Under the pieces are notes generated by a model. It was given only the letters and a program-made list of their open reading frames with translations. It was not told where the DNA came from and searched no databases. Made by a program: the position numbers and the translations under genes. This document shows, piece by piece, positions 1-9,860 of a stretch of DNA of 64,000 nucleotides; position 1 is the first letter of the stretch, and every line of letters begins with the position of its first letter. The DNA comes from TMED14 sp003507115 (lineage in GTDB: Bacteria; Bacteroidota; Bacteroidia; Flavobacteriales; Schleiferiaceae). Location: assembly GCA_943787925.1 (NCBI GenBank), contig CALSOH010000003.1, positions 124,001 to 188,000 on the forward strand. The letters run 5' to 3'.

Positions 1-1
1 G

Positions 2-1486
2 GTCGCCCCCTTGCTCCCAGGGGTTTCGCCTGCCGCGGCCTTTTTGGAGGGGGTACTCGTGGCCCCATCCCCCATGCGTTGGGATGGGTGGGAACTGCAG
101 GTAAACCAGCGACGCTGGCCCCTTCCCAGTCTGTGGATTTTCCCAGGGATTCCGGTGGTTTTTGGTGACCTGGCCCTAGAACCCCTCATCCCGCCGGGGG
201 TTATATGGATTCCCTTGGGGCTCGATTTGCCTCAGGCGGCGGCGGTGGCGCTTTTCGACCAGGGGGACCATCGCGTGGCGCCGCTTTCCTATGCCGCGAG
301 TCAACATCGCCCGCCGGAAAAGGCCTTGGGGGGCTACAGTTTGGAACCACCCCACCCATCCCAAAGTTGCCTTCCCGCGCTATGGCATTCTTCCCGGGAT
401 CTGCGGGGCGCAAGCCTCGGCGTACTCCCGGAAGGACCCCCCGTCGGGTACATGCCCGGGCCCCCGCGCCTTCGTGCAGAAATGCGTCCAGACGCCCTTC
501 AAACCCTTCGAGTGAATTGGCGCCACCCCATCGAGCCCGCCACACTTCCATCTTCCGCTGGGGGAACCTGGCTCCATCTCGAACCGGAAACGAGTTATTG
601 GATGCCTAACCAGGCTCCTCCCCCTGGGGAGCGGCAGGCGGTGCCTATCCCCGAGAGTGCATGCGATTGCGCCGGGGCGCCCTTGGGCTTGGAGGAGCTG
701 AGGTGGGGGTGGCCTAGGCCGCCCGAACCCTTTGAACTCGTTATGACCGAATTTTTAGAGGATCCCCTTCCCTATGAACCGCGTTTTGTCGAAATCCATA
801 ACCGCAGCACGGACGTGCTTGAAGCGGGTGGGTTGTTTCTGAGTGATGCCGCCACAGGGGGGCTATGGCGACGGCTGGGGGATCCGGGCACGTTTGTGCT
901 TCCAAACGAGGTGCTGGCCTGGAGCGAAGATCCCCGTGTGACAAGCCGGCGCTATCCCCGTGGGGACTCTACCCAGATGAGAGGGGCGTTTCACGCTCTT
1001 TTTCCGCTGGGAGATCCGCTTTTTTTGGGACTGTTCCGAAGTGATGGCCTCCTTTTGGACGCCCTGGAGTCCGCTCCCGCGGCCTCTGAGTCGATCTCCG
1101 AGGGATTGTCTTGGACCCGGACCCCAGCTCAGGCATGGGTTGTTTCAGGGGATTCGGCATCCCCGGGTCGCTGGGATGTCGATGGCGAAGAAGTGGACGG
1201 CATGGAACGGGTATGGCTCACCCAGCGGTCCTGGTCCTTCTCAGAACGCCCTGCGCTGGCCTACCGTTTTGAGGAAGAGGGGGCTTGGCGCATTCGAGAA
1301 CGCTGGTTGCCGATGCGCGGTGGGCAAACAGGCCCCTGGCAAGTGGGCCCCGTGGTCGAACGCCAGGGAAGTTGGTCCTGCACATTGCCTGCTCCGCTCA
1401 GTCCAGATTGGCTGTGGGAAATAGAGTGGACTTCGCCCACCGGACGGATTCGCCGCCGTGCCTTTGCGCTTCGAATGCGGGAGTGA
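2..1486 (+). CDS. Lamin-tail-domain surface protein, 5' truncated by the window edge
   Basis: The reading frame is open to the first base of the window, so the true start lies upstream and the visible part (about 494 residues) is a C-terminal portion. Around the middle, the segment with FVEIHNRST, GGLFLSDA and FVLPNEVLAW resembles the lamin-tail (LTD) fold that bacteria use in exported, cell-surface or nuclease-linked proteins. The rest is rich in Pro, Trp and Arg and I recognise no catalytic motif. The C-terminal WLWEIEWTSPTGRIRRR stretch looks like the end of a beta-sandwich. It does not match the usual T9SS sorting tail well, although family relatives are often exported. The stop is only 13 bases before the promoter of the next gene. 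Frame quality is good (no internal stop). The LTD call is family knowledge from motif shape and is moderately secure; the function is unknown. Confidence 0.6.
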   Translation, partial: VAPLLPGVSPAAAFLEGVLVAPSPMRWDGWELQVNQRRWPLPSLWIFPGIPVVFGDLALEPLIPPGVIWIPLGLDLPQAAAVALFDQGDHRVAPLSYAASQHRPPEKALGGYSLEPPHPSQSCLPALWHSSRDLRGASLGVLPEGPPVGYMPGPPRLRAEMRPDALQTLRVNWRHPIEPATLPSSAGGTWLHLEPETSYWMPNQAPPPGERQAVPIPESACDCAGAPLGLEELRWGWPRPPEPFELVMTEFLEDPLPYEPRFVEIHNRSTDVLEAGGLFLSDAATGGLWRRLGDPGTFVLPNEVLAWSEDPRVTSRRYPRGDSTQMRGAFHALFPLGDPLFLGLFRSDGLLLDALESAPAASESISEGLSWTRTPAQAWVVSGDSASPGRWDVDGEEVDGMERVWLTQRSWSFSERPALAYRFEEEGAWRIRERWLPMRGGQTGPWQVGPVVERQGSWSCTLPAPLSPDWLWEIEWTSPTGRIRRRAFALRMRE

Positions 1487-1499
1487 TGGGTGAGCCCCC

Positions 1500-1507
1500 T
1501 ACTTTTG
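1500..1507 (+). promoter_or_regulatory. -7 promoter element TACTTTTG
   Basis: Perfect match to the Bacteroidota TAnnTTTG -7 box. Four bases (CAGG) separate it from the GTG at 1512, so transcription would begin at or next to the start codon. This supports GTG 1512 as the real start. Confidence 0.65.
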
Positions 1508-1511
1508 CAGG

Positions 1512-2591
1512 GTGAGTAGTTCAGACCCAGCATCTTTGCGCGCGGCGAAGCGCCTGCAGCAATCGACCGAATTCGACCCCAATGGATTGGCCGCTCCCGG
1601 CCAAGTCTACGGCCTGCCCTTTGATGCCACGTCTGCGGAAGTGGTCATCCTTCCCGTTCCATGGGAGGTCACGGTGAGCTATGCCTCGGGAACGGCCCAA
1701 GGCCCCGATGCGATCCGTACGGCATCAGCCCAAGTTGACCTGTATGATCCTGCCGTGGCGGATGCGTGGAAGATGGGGCTTTGGATGGCACCCACCTCAG
1801 CCAAGTTGGCAGCGAAGTCCGAGCGCAACCGCGAACGCGCGGAAGCCTACCTCGAAGCATTAAGTGAAGGGCTTCCCATGCAACGCATGGCCAAGAACCA
1901 CGAAAAAATTGAAGCGGCCTGCGCCTACATGGTGGATTGGGTGGCTTCGCAGGTTGCCAGCTACCTCGATCAGGGCCAATTGGTGGCCTTGTTGGGTGGG
2001 GACCACAGTACCCCCTTGGGCTACCTGCGGACCTTGGCGGACCGTCACCCCGGGTTGGGCATTTTGCAGATTGATGCCCACATGGATTTGCGCCGGGCCT
2101 ATGAGGGCTTCACCTTCTCCCATGCGAGCATCATGTACAACGCGATGCAGCATACGGGGATTGCCAAATTGGTCCAAGTTGGGATTCGCGATTACTGCGA
2201 AGAGGAATTGGAGGTGATGGCCGAGCTCGGCGACCGCATTTCCGTTCATTTTGACCGCGACCTGAAGCATGCCCAGTACGGCGGTGTCTCGTGGGCCAAT
2301 CAAGTGGATGCCATCGTGGCAGAGCTCCCGCAAAACGTTTATCTGAGCTTCGACATCGACGGCCTCGATCCCAAACTTTGCCCCCACACCGGTACGCCCG
2401 TGGCAGGAGGATTGGAGGTCGAGCAGGTCTTGTACTTGGTCGAAGCGGTGCTCGCTTCCGGGCGTCAATTGATTGGATTGGATCTGAATGAAGTCGCCCC
2501 AGGTCCGGAAGGCGATTGGGATGCGAACGTCGGAAGCCGTCTCTTGTACCGCCTCTGCAACTTGTTGGGCAAATCCAACGGACGAATCTAA
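1512..2591 (+). CDS. Arginase/agmatinase/formiminoglutamase family hydrolase
   Basis: Ureohydrolase-fold enzyme of 359 residues that would release urea, formamide or a related product from a guanidino or formimino substrate. The two-manganese site is intact: GGDHS for the first histidine, DAHMD for the bridging Asp/His/Asp, and SFDIDGLDP for the last two aspartates. The N-terminal extension of about 50 residues before PVPWEVTVSYASGT is usual for the Bacteroidota branch often labelled agmatinase family protein. The substrate cannot be read from sequence, so speB, rocF or hutG would be guesses. The start is GTG, chosen because it sits 4 nt behind a perfect -7 box. purQ follows 63 bases later with its own promoter, so the two are probably not one transcript. 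Confidence 0.85.
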   Translation: MSSSDPASLRAAKRLQQSTEFDPNGLAAPGQVYGLPFDATSAEVVILPVPWEVTVSYASGTAQGPDAIRTASAQVDLYDPAVADAWKMGLWMAPTSAKLAAKSERNRERAEAYLEALSEGLPMQRMAKNHEKIEAACAYMVDWVASQVASYLDQGQLVALLGGDHSTPLGYLRTLADRHPGLGILQIDAHMDLRRAYEGFTFSHASIMYNAMQHTGIAKLVQVGIRDYCEEELEVMAELGDRISVHFDRDLKHAQYGGVSWANQVDAIVAELPQNVYLSFDIDGLDPKLCPHTGTPVAGGLEVEQVLYLVEAVLASGRQLIGLDLNEVAPGPEGDWDANVGSRLLYRLCNLLGKSNGRI

Positions 2592-2642
2592 ATCGGGCGC
2601 CAGCAGGCAGACATTTGGACTCTAAAAAGCACGTTCATTGGC

Positions 2643-2650
2643 TACCTTTG
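2643..2650 (+). promoter_or_regulatory. -7 promoter element TACCTTTG for purQ
   Basis: Perfect TAnnTTTG box ending 4 nt before the purQ ATG at 2655. Predicts a leaderless or nearly leaderless purQ transcript. Confidence 0.7.
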
Positions 2651-2654
2651 CTGC

Positions 2655-3350
2655 ATGAAATTTGGCGTTGTCACCTTCCCTGGATCCAATTGCGACCAGG
2701 ACATGATCGATACCCTGCGCGATGGCCTGGGCTGTGAAACGGTTGCCTTGTGGCACAAAGACCGCGACCTCCAGGGCGTGGACATGGTGGTACTGCCCGG
2801 AGGCTTCTCATATGGCGACTACTTGCGTTCGGGTGCCATCGCCCGCTTCTCTCCCATCATGGAGGAAGTGGTGAAGCACGCGGCGAAAGGCGGATATGTC
2901 TTGGGCGTTTGCAACGGCTTCCAAATTTTGACCGAAAGTCAATTGGTCCCCGGCGCCCTGCTGCACAACAACAGCCACAAATTCATTTGCAAGAACGTTT
3001 ACTTGACGCCCGCCTCTCCCTTGAGCCCCATGACGGCTGATTTGAAGGAGAACGGCGTGTACAAAATCCCCATTGCCCACGGTGAGGGCCGCTACCAGGC
3101 GGACGAGGAGACACTCAAGCGCCTTAACGACCAGGGCCAGGTCATGTTCCGCTATTGTGAAGCCGACGGTGCGATCACCAATGGGGCGAATCCCAACGGT
3201 GCGATTCAAAACATCGCGGGCGTGTGCAACGAAGGCCGGAACGTGATGGGCATGATGCCTCACCCGGAGCGCGCTGCCGATGCACACCTGTTGAATACCG
3301 ATGGGTTGGCGCTGTTTCACAGTCTGCTCAACCACATGGTGACGGCCTAA
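2655..3350 (+). CDS. purQ: Phosphoribosylformylglycinamidine synthase subunit PurQ
   Basis: Glutaminase subunit of FGAM synthase (purine biosynthesis, step 4): it hydrolyses glutamine and channels ammonia to PurL. The class I glutamine amidotransferase fold is clear: VVLPGGFSYGDYLRSGA near residue 50, the nucleophile elbow VLGVCNGFQIL with the catalytic Cys near residue 87, and HPER near the C-terminus for the catalytic His/Glu. At 231 residues it has the length of stand-alone PurQ, the small-subunit form, so purL and purS should lie elsewhere. It starts with ATG directly behind its promoter and is followed by a strong terminator, so it is probably monocistronic. Confidence 0.95.
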   Translation: MKFGVVTFPGSNCDQDMIDTLRDGLGCETVALWHKDRDLQGVDMVVLPGGFSYGDYLRSGAIARFSPIMEEVVKHAAKGGYVLGVCNGFQILTESQLVPGALLHNNSHKFICKNVYLTPASPLSPMTADLKENGVYKIPIAHGEGRYQADEETLKRLNDQGQVMFRYCEADGAITNGANPNGAIQNIAGVCNEGRNVMGMMPHPERAADAHLLNTDGLALFHSLLNHMVTA

Positions 3351-3374
3351 GGAGCACGGAGGGGCCTAAAAAGA

Positions 3375-3407
3375 AAAAACCCGCGGGATATCCCCGCGGG
3401 TTTTTTT
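3375..3407. terminator. Bidirectional intrinsic terminator
   Basis: GC-rich hairpin (CCCGCGGG, GATATC-like loop, CCCGCGGG) with an A-run before and seven Ts after. It serves purQ on the plus strand and the large T9SS gene that converges on it from the minus strand. Confidence 0.85.
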
Positions 3408-3431
3408 GTCCGTTTTGGGTGGGTCAGCCTA

Positions 3432-6400
3432 TTAATACTTCACCACGCGTTGACGGGTCGAATGGTCGGCACCCCATCGCTCCACAAAGTAGACGCCATT
3501 AGACCAGCCCTGGAGATCCATGCGCACACGCATGACTTGGCCTGTTCCGACGTAGGTCGCCTCATGAAGTTGGGCTCCCGAGACATCCGTCCACCGCAGT
3601 GTAAAGGACTCGCCGGGCATGGCTGCGGTTTCGATGTCGACCCAGCCTTGGGTGGGGTTGGGAGAGAGTCGCAAGGCAAATAGATCGACCTCATCCACGC
3701 TCGTGACGGCGACGGCATTGGAGGTGGGGAAGCAGCTCAATCCCACTTTTAGACGGGCATAGAACGTTCCTGGGGCACCGGGCACATACCAGGGCTGGGT
3801 GGCTCCGGAGATGGCATTTTGGTTGGCGTCTAACCACTGAATCGTCCATCCATTGGCCGCTTGAGGACAATAGAGCGAGTCGCCGCCAAAGACTTGAACT
3901 GTGGGGACTGGCGGCGCAGCCTTGATTTCAAAGCTATCCAGACGTTCGGACGTACAGGTGCCATTGTTGTACACGTATGTCAGGTAGTGCCATCCCAAGG
4001 TCAAGGTACTGGGCTGAATTTGGGTGGCTGCTACGCCGTCTACGAGGTAGGTTCCTCCGCCAGGATAGCCTCCGCTCGGGGCAAAGGGCGCGTCCGCTGC
4101 GCAGACCTCATCGACGTTGAAATTCAGGAATACGTTCGGCGCGGCGAGGACTTGTACCGTGCTGGTAGCACTGTTCACACAGCCATTGCTGTTCATGTAG
4201 GTGTAGGTGAGAGTGTACACCCCTTGGCCGACCGTGGTGGGCAAGAATTGGCCATTGCTTACTCCGGTACCGCTGAAGATGCCTCCAACGGGGGTACCGC
4301 TGAGGTTGACGGGAGCCGCCCCCACGCAGACGGCGGAGTACGTACCGGCATTCACGGTCGGTAAAGGAAGAATTGCGGCGAAGAGGGTATTGGAGGACAC
4401 CTGACTGGGGGCGGCACAATCTTCGGACGAAAGGACCACACATCGGATGCTGTCTCCAGAATTCAGCGTGAAGAGGTCGATGCTCAGGGTATTTCCGCCG
4501 CGCTGTTGGCCATTTACCATCCAACGGTAGACGGGATTTGCCCCAGCATTGGTCGGCGTTGCCGTGAAAGTGATGGTATCGCCCAAGCAGGCATTCGGGC
4601 TGCTCGAGGCAATGCTCACGCTGGGGATGGAGAGGCTGCCGACGGACAGGTAGTTGGTCTTCGTCATGGAAGCGCTACCCGCGGTGTTGGTGACGGTCAG
4701 ACTCGCCGACTTTGCTCCCGCTCCAGCATAGGTCACGATGGGATTGGCGAGCGTAGAGGTGCTGGGGCTTCCGCCGGGGAAACTCCAGGCGTAGGAAAGA
4801 CCTTGGCCTGATCCGGCAAAATAGAAGGGCGTTGGCTTGTTTACACAGCTGGTGGGCAAGGCAAAGAAATCCGCGGTTGGGACAGCTTGCGCGCCAGACA
4901 GGAGGCGTAGGTGGTCCAAATACAGGTGGTTTCCATTGCCATTTTTCACTTCGAACTTAAGGCGAACTTGGCCCGTGTAGGCACTCAAATCAAGGCTGTC
5001 TGTTCGCCAATCGCTGGCGCTCGAGGGCACAAAAGCATTGGCGATTGAACTACCGGTTGCAAAGGTGTTGCTTCCGGTTTCGACATACTGACGCAACGCA
5101 GTCCAGGTGCCACCGCAATCTGTGCTGACATAGATGGTCAAGGTATCGGAGGCGCCTCCGGTCAAGGGGCGGTAGGCCAAATCATAGATCAATGTGCTCG
5201 CACTGTCCAAGAGGTAGCTCGGTGAAATCAAATCATCCACTTGTCCCGTGGTGACATAGCCAAAGCCTCGGAAAATGGCACTGTGGGCATCGGTGGTGCT
5301 TCCCACGGGGGCCGTCCCCCATCCGAGAGAAAAGTCGGGATTCACCACCGTCCAGCGAGCTGGAATGGCTCCGGCAAATTCCTCCACGGTAGGGCTTTGA
5401 ACGCCTCCCACATGAATGCAGGCCACACGAGTCAGGGTGTCTTTTCCGTAGGCATTGGATGCGATGAGTTGAACGGTGTAGGCTCCCGGGGCACTGAAGG
5501 TCACCTCCGGATCTGCATCGGTGGCCGAACTGCCGTTGACGAAGGCATAGGTCGAAGGATAAATCGTCCAGGACCACGTGGTGGGGTAGTTGCTGGATTC
5601 ATCCATCAACGACAGGGTATCTCCCGTGCTGCAGGTTACTTGCTGAGATACGGAGAAGTCCACGGTGGGACGATCTAGGAAGGACGTCGCCAAGGGGCTT
5701 TGCCATACCCCGCGGCCATAGGTTCCCGCGCGGATGATGCCGGCATTGGACAGAATCTCTAGGTCATTGACGATCGTATTGGGCAGGCCCTGCATGAAGG
5801 GTATCCAATCCGACATGGACGCGTCGCGGCAATAGATGCCCAAGTCCGTTCCGACGTAGACCATGCCATTACTGTTGGGCTGGACCGCAATGCAGTTCGC
5901 AGGAATGTTGGGTAAACTTCCGCTGCGGTTATACCAGGCGCCACCGGCGTTAAAGGACTCATACACCTTGGTTCCCGCATAGTAGCCAGACTTGCAAATC
6001 CAGACGTGGTTTTCATCCAAGGGATCGACCGCGATTCCGGTGATGACGGAACTGCTGCCAATGTTAGAGCTAATCCAGGTCCACGTTTGGCCCCCGTCGG
6101 TACTCTGGAACAAGCGTTCGTCGATCCCTACGTAGAGCACATCGGGGTTGCTCAAGGCTTCCGCAATGCAGTCAATATTGCTCGCACCTTGGACATTGTT
6201 GGCACTGGTGGCACTAAAGGTGCCGCCTGCGTTGGTGCTCTTCCAAAGTTTGGTAAAGCCGGCATAGAGGGTGTTCGAGTTGATTCGGCTGGCCAAGAAA
6301 GGAGTGACCCAGTTTCCTGTGCCCGAGGGAGGGAGGTTAAAGGGGGCATTGAAGGTGATGCCGCCGTTGGTAGACTTATCAAAATCCCCGTAATAAATCG

Positions 6401-7952
6401 ATCGGTACATGGTGTTTCCGTCGGCCGCAGAGATGGCACAGTCCATGCCGTCGCCACCGCCCACTTTGTCCCAACCGTTGTCGTTGAGGTGGGTTCCATT
6501 ATCCTGAGAACCAGCGATGGTCAAGATGGTATCTGCTTCTGAAGTCCCGATTTTATAATACTGGGTGATAGACAAGCCAATGTTGCGGGACACCCAGCTG
6601 TTGTTCATGCCGCTTGAGGCCGATTTGTACACCCCGCCATCGCATCCGGCGTACACGGCGTTGGTTCCGGGCTTAAAAACCATCCAATGATGGTCGGCAT
6701 GCACAAACGAGGCACCTCCGCCCCCATACCAATGTCCGCTCAATGAAAAGCTCGACCCACCATTGTTGGAACGCCAAACATTGACTCCCCCGGTGAGCAC
6801 CACGTCTTTGTCCAGGGGAGATACGGCGATAGATAGGTCATACCAGGCTTGGCCACCAGATCCTGAGCCATTCGTGCTCCAGTCCAACAAGTTTGGGGAG
6901 GCGCCATGACGCTGGGTCCAGGAGGTTCCCCCGTTGGTGCTGCGGTAGACGCCATACAGGCCATTGTTGTTTGCCCCGTAAAGCGCGTACACGTAGTTGG
7001 TATCTGCGGTGGTGGTCGCTAATTCGACGCGTCCAGCATTCGTGGGCAAGCCGTTGGTCAGCATGGTCCACGTGTCCCCGAAGTCGGTGGACATCCAAAT
7101 CCGGCCATTGCTGCTCGTGCCGGCAAAGAGTTTATTCGTTCCAGGAACTTGAACTAAGCAGCCAAAGGTGCCGCCGGCCTCCGTCGTCCACGTCGCGCCA
7201 CCATCCAAGCTGCGTACAATACCATTTCGGGTAGCTGCCACGATGTGGTGGGTGCTGTCCTTGTGCATAGCCATGCCGACGATGCGGGCAGACTGGGTAA
7301 GATTGAAGCTCAGGCCGGTCGGATTCCATGTCAGGCCCCCATCGGTGGACTTCATGACTCCGAGGGAATAGGTATCACCGGCGTCGCGGTCACCCGTGCC
7401 GATGTACATGATTAAGGGATTCGTGGGGTCGATTAAAATGGCCGATACGCCCAGATTGGGCAGCAGGTCGGTGTTGGTGCTCCATGTGAGGCCGTCGTCG
7501 GTAGACTTCCAAAGTCCTCCGGCCGGGGCGCCCGCGAACAGAGTGTTGGCTTGCGTTGGATGGAAGGCAATGACATTGACTCGGCCGATTCCATTGAGGT
7601 AGTTGCCATTGAAGGGACCCACAATGTTCCAGTTTCCCAGACCCCCTGCTGACGCGGTGGCCGTACCCTGAACCCCGGCGAGATAGCCTTGGTATAGGGA
7701 TTGGGGGGCAGGGCGGGTGCCACTGGGGTATACGCGCGGCTCCATGAAGGCTTCCCAGCGTTTAAACTGCTTCCATCCCCGACCTTTCTCGATGGATTTA
7801 CCCTCCCAATGAGTGTTAAATGCATCGACAACATCATAAAAATTGACGCTTGGGTCGTTCATCATCTCCACATAGTCGGGAGCTTGGCCCCAAGCGGTTA
7901 AGCTGAATGTGGCGGCAGAAAGGAGCGTAAAAAAACGAGAGAATCGAGACAT
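3432..7952 (-). CDS. Secreted VPS10/BNR propeller-PKD protein with T9SS sorting domain
   Basis: A 1506-residue exported protein. Residues 1-22 form a signal peptide ending AWGQA. From about 90 to 750 there are repeated Asp-box signatures (KSTDDGLTW, MKSTDGGLTW, RSLDGGATW, RSTNGGTSW, FQSTDGGQTW), the mark of sortilin/BNR beta-propellers. A PKD-like domain follows at about 770-870 (TFSAPGAYTVQLIAS). A jelly-roll resembling the choice-of-anchor or MAM type spans about 880-1045. A second PKD comes next, then Ig-like modules (GVYTLTYTY) to about 1400. The C-terminus (LRLSPNPTQGWVDIE, then GVYFVE and a basic end) is a type A T9SS sorting domain, so the protein should cross the outer membrane and be attached or released. 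The ligand is unknown; relatives are annotated as glycosyl hydrolase-like or adhesin-like, and I see no glycosidase residues I would trust. Confidence 0.88.
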   Translation of the reverse strand: MSRFSRFFTLLSAATFSLTAWGQAPDYVEMMNDPSVNFYDVVDAFNTHWEGKSIEKGRGWKQFKRWEAFMEPRVYPSGTRPAPQSLYQGYLAGVQGTATASAGGLGNWNIVGPFNGNYLNGIGRVNVIAFHPTQANTLFAGAPAGGLWKSTDDGLTWSTNTDLLPNLGVSAILIDPTNPLIMYIGTGDRDAGDTYSLGVMKSTDGGLTWNPTGLSFNLTQSARIVGMAMHKDSTHHIVAATRNGIVRSLDGGATWTTEAGGTFGCLVQVPGTNKLFAGTSSNGRIWMSTDFGDTWTMLTNGLPTNAGRVELATTTADTNYVYALYGANNNGLYGVYRSTNGGTSWTQRHGASPNLLDWSTNGSGSGGQAWYDLSIAVSPLDKDVVLTGGVNVWRSNNGGSSFSLSGHWYGGGGASFVHADHHWMVFKPGTNAVYAGCDGGVYKSASSGMNNSWVSRNIGLSITQYYKIGTSEADTILTIAGSQDNGTHLNDNGWDKVGGGDGMDCAISAADGNTMYRSIYYGDFDKSTNGGITFNAPFNLPPSGTGNWVTPFLASRINSNTLYAGFTKLWKSTNAGGTFSATSANNVQGASNIDCIAEALSNPDVLYVGIDERLFQSTDGGQTWTWISSNIGSSSVITGIAVDPLDENHVWICKSGYYAGTKVYESFNAGGAWYNRSGSLPNIPANCIAVQPNSNGMVYVGTDLGIYCRDASMSDWIPFMQGLPNTIVNDLEILSNAGIIRAGTYGRGVWQSPLATSFLDRPTVDFSVSQQVTCSTGDTLSLMDESSNYPTTWSWTIYPSTYAFVNGSSATDADPEVTFSAPGAYTVQLIASNAYGKDTLTRVACIHVGGVQSPTVEEFAGAIPARWTVVNPDFSLGWGTAPVGSTTDAHSAIFRGFGYVTTGQVDDLISPSYLLDSASTLIYDLAYRPLTGGASDTLTIYVSTDCGGTWTALRQYVETGSNTFATGSSIANAFVPSSASDWRTDSLDLSAYTGQVRLKFEVKNGNGNHLYLDHLRLLSGAQAVPTADFFALPTSCVNKPTPFYFAGSGQGLSYAWSFPGGSPSTSTLANPIVTYAGAGAKSASLTVTNTAGSASMTKTNYLSVGSLSIPSVSIASSSPNACLGDTITFTATPTNAGANPVYRWMVNGQQRGGNTLSIDLFTLNSGDSIRCVVLSSEDCAAPSQVSSNTLFAAILPLPTVNAGTYSAVCVGAAPVNLSGTPVGGIFSGTGVSNGQFLPTTVGQGVYTLTYTYMNSNGCVNSATSTVQVLAAPNVFLNFNVDEVCAADAPFAPSGGYPGGGTYLVDGVAATQIQPSTLTLGWHYLTYVYNNGTCTSERLDSFEIKAAPPVPTVQVFGGDSLYCPQAANGWTIQWLDANQNAISGATQPWYVPGAPGTFYARLKVGLSCFPTSNAVAVTSVDEVDLFALRLSPNPTQGWVDIETAAMPGESFTLRWTDVSGAQLHEATYVGTGQVMRVRMDLQGWSNGVYFVERWGADHSTRQRVVKY

Positions 7953-8084
7953 ATGGATCCGCGTGAACTGAATATTTAAAAAGGCCCTAGGTGGGCCTCG
8001 AACTTCAAATATAACATCCGGGGCTCCCTGCTTGTTTATGCTCCCTGTAAAAGAGGGGAAGAACGCGGGAGTGCGCGTGCTGGA

Positions 8085-9860
8085 TTAGGATTCGTGGCTG
8101 AGGTCTTGAATCTGCTTTCGGTAAGCCTCAAATAACTTCGTTTTGGAAACTAACCCAATCCAGGTGCCCTGGTCATAGACAGGGAGGTACCACATGCCCG
8201 TCTTTTCCATTTGGGTCAAAACCAATTCCATCGGATCGCCGAATTGAAGCCGGGCTGGGGCGGACTTCATGGCATCCTTCGCAGTGATTTCCTCGGAGTG
8301 GTCTTCGCGTTGGGCACGCCAGATGTCCTCCCAGGTGATGTAGCCCACCATCCGCCCATCTTCCAAAATGGCGACGAGATTGCGGTGGCACCGGGCCAGG
8401 GCTGCCTGGCACTCGGGGAGGGAGCTATCGGGCTCTAAGGTCTCCAAATCCCGCTCCAAGGCCTCTTCCATGTTGATCAAGGTTAGGACGGCTTTGTCCT
8501 TGGACTGGGTCCAAAGGCGACCGCGTTGGGAGAGGTATTCGGTGTAGATACTGTTGGGATCCCAGCTTCGGGTCAAAAAGAACGACAAGGCCGAGGTCAT
8601 CATCAAAGGAAGGATCAAGGGATAGCCGCCGCCGATTTCCGAAATCATAAAGATGGCGGTCAACGGCGCATGCATCACACCGGCCATCAAGCCCGCCATG
8701 GCAATCAACACAAAGTGCACCACCGGCAAGCCTTCAATGCCCGCGAACTCGAGACCGCGCACAAAAATGAGACCCAAAATACTGCCCATGAATAGCGTGG
8801 GCGCAAACATGCCGCCCACCCCGCCTGCGTGAACCGTCAGGGAGGCCGCGGTGACTTTGAGCAGTAATAGGCCCACGAGTAGACCAATGCTCCACAGCAA
8901 ATTGTGAGCTTCCACGCCGAGCCAGTTCTGCGACAAGATGGACCAATCTTCTCCTTTGAGAGCAGATTGTATGGTGCCAAATCCCTCCCCGTACAGCGGA
9001 GGCATCACGAAGATGAGCGCGCCCAGCAGAACGCCCCCTGTGAGGGCCTTCGCCCAGGGGTTGTCCCAGCGCATCACGAGTCGGCCCGAAAGCGCAAATA
9101 CGCGCTTGAAATACAAGGAGACCAGCGCGCAGGCCACGCCCAGCAGCAAGTAGTAGGGCAAATTCACCGGGTCAAATGCCTCGATGCCCTCCGCATAAAA
9201 AAGCTTGCTGCCGTCGCTCATCATTAAACCGGTCAGGGCTCCTGTGGCCGAAGCCAAGAGCAAGGGGACCAGGGAACTCAGCGTCAAGTCGATGCTGAAG
9301 AGCTCCAATGTGAAAATGATGGCGGCGACCGGAGCGCCAAATATGGAGGCGATGGCTCCGGCAGTCGCACAGGCAATCAACAAGATGCGCTGCTTGAAGC
9401 CCAGGCGCATCCAGCGCGCCAGATTGGAGCCAATGGCTGATCCGGTGCCGACCGCGGGACCCTCCAATCCAACCGATCCTCCGAAGCCCACGGTTATGGC
9501 CGAGGTCAAAAACGACGTATACATCCTAGACCGCGGAATGATGCCGCCTTGGCGTGAAATGGCTTCGATGGCGGAGGGGATGCCCTCGCCGGCGCGAAGT
9601 TTAAAGACGCGCACCAAGGCCACCGTCAGTAGGATGCCAACTAAGGGGAAGGCGAAATAATAGATTTGATAGTAATCCTCAAATCGCTCCGACCGAATCC
9701 AGGCTTGGATGGCATGGGTCGAGTTTTTCAAAACGACCGCGACCAGGCCGGAGATCAGCCCGACCAGGATACTCAGGACAAAAATGAAATGCTGCATCGG
9801 CAGGTGCTGAGCCCGCCAAATCAGAACGCGTCGGATCCAGAGCTGCAGCGTGTGCTTCAT
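8085..9860 (-). CDS. ClC-family chloride channel/antiporter with C-terminal CBS pair
   Basis: Integral membrane ClC protein of 591 residues. The selectivity-filter motifs are visible: GSVGLEGPAVG with the gating glutamate (position of E148 in the E. coli protein), and GGMFAPTLFMGS matching GxFxPxL. About ten hydrophobic helices fill residues 20-440. The last 130 residues carry two CBS-like repeats (NLVAILEDGRMVGYITWED and WYLPVYDQGTWIGLVSKTK), which in this family sense adenine nucleotides or regulate gating. Keeping the gating Glu favours a Cl-/H+ exchanger over a pure channel (inference). The ATG overlaps the aspS stop as ATGA, so the two are translationally coupled in one minus-strand operon. 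No promoter is seen directly upstream. Confidence 0.92.
   Translation of the reverse strand: MKHTLQLWIRRVLIWRAQHLPMQHFIFVLSILVGLISGLVAVVLKNSTHAIQAWIRSERFEDYYQIYYFAFPLVGILLTVALVRVFKLRAGEGIPSAIEAISRQGGIIPRSRMYTSFLTSAITVGFGGSVGLEGPAVGTGSAIGSNLARWMRLGFKQRILLIACATAGAIASIFGAPVAAIIFTLELFSIDLTLSSLVPLLLASATGALTGLMMSDGSKLFYAEGIEAFDPVNLPYYLLLGVACALVSLYFKRVFALSGRLVMRWDNPWAKALTGGVLLGALIFVMPPLYGEGFGTIQSALKGEDWSILSQNWLGVEAHNLLWSIGLLVGLLLLKVTAASLTVHAGGVGGMFAPTLFMGSILGLIFVRGLEFAGIEGLPVVHFVLIAMAGLMAGVMHAPLTAIFMISEIGGGYPLILPLMMTSALSFFLTRSWDPNSIYTEYLSQRGRLWTQSKDKAVLTLINMEEALERDLETLEPDSSLPECQAALARCHRNLVAILEDGRMVGYITWEDIWRAQREDHSEEITAKDAMKSAPARLQFGDPMELVLTQMEKTGMWYLPVYDQGTWIGLVSKTKLFEAYRKQIQDLSHES

Noticed and set aside
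1860..2468. 202-residue minus-strand ORF across the arginase-family gene
   Set aside because: It is the opposite-strand shadow of a strongly conserved enzyme, made of His/Gly/Val-rich composition typical of such shadows.
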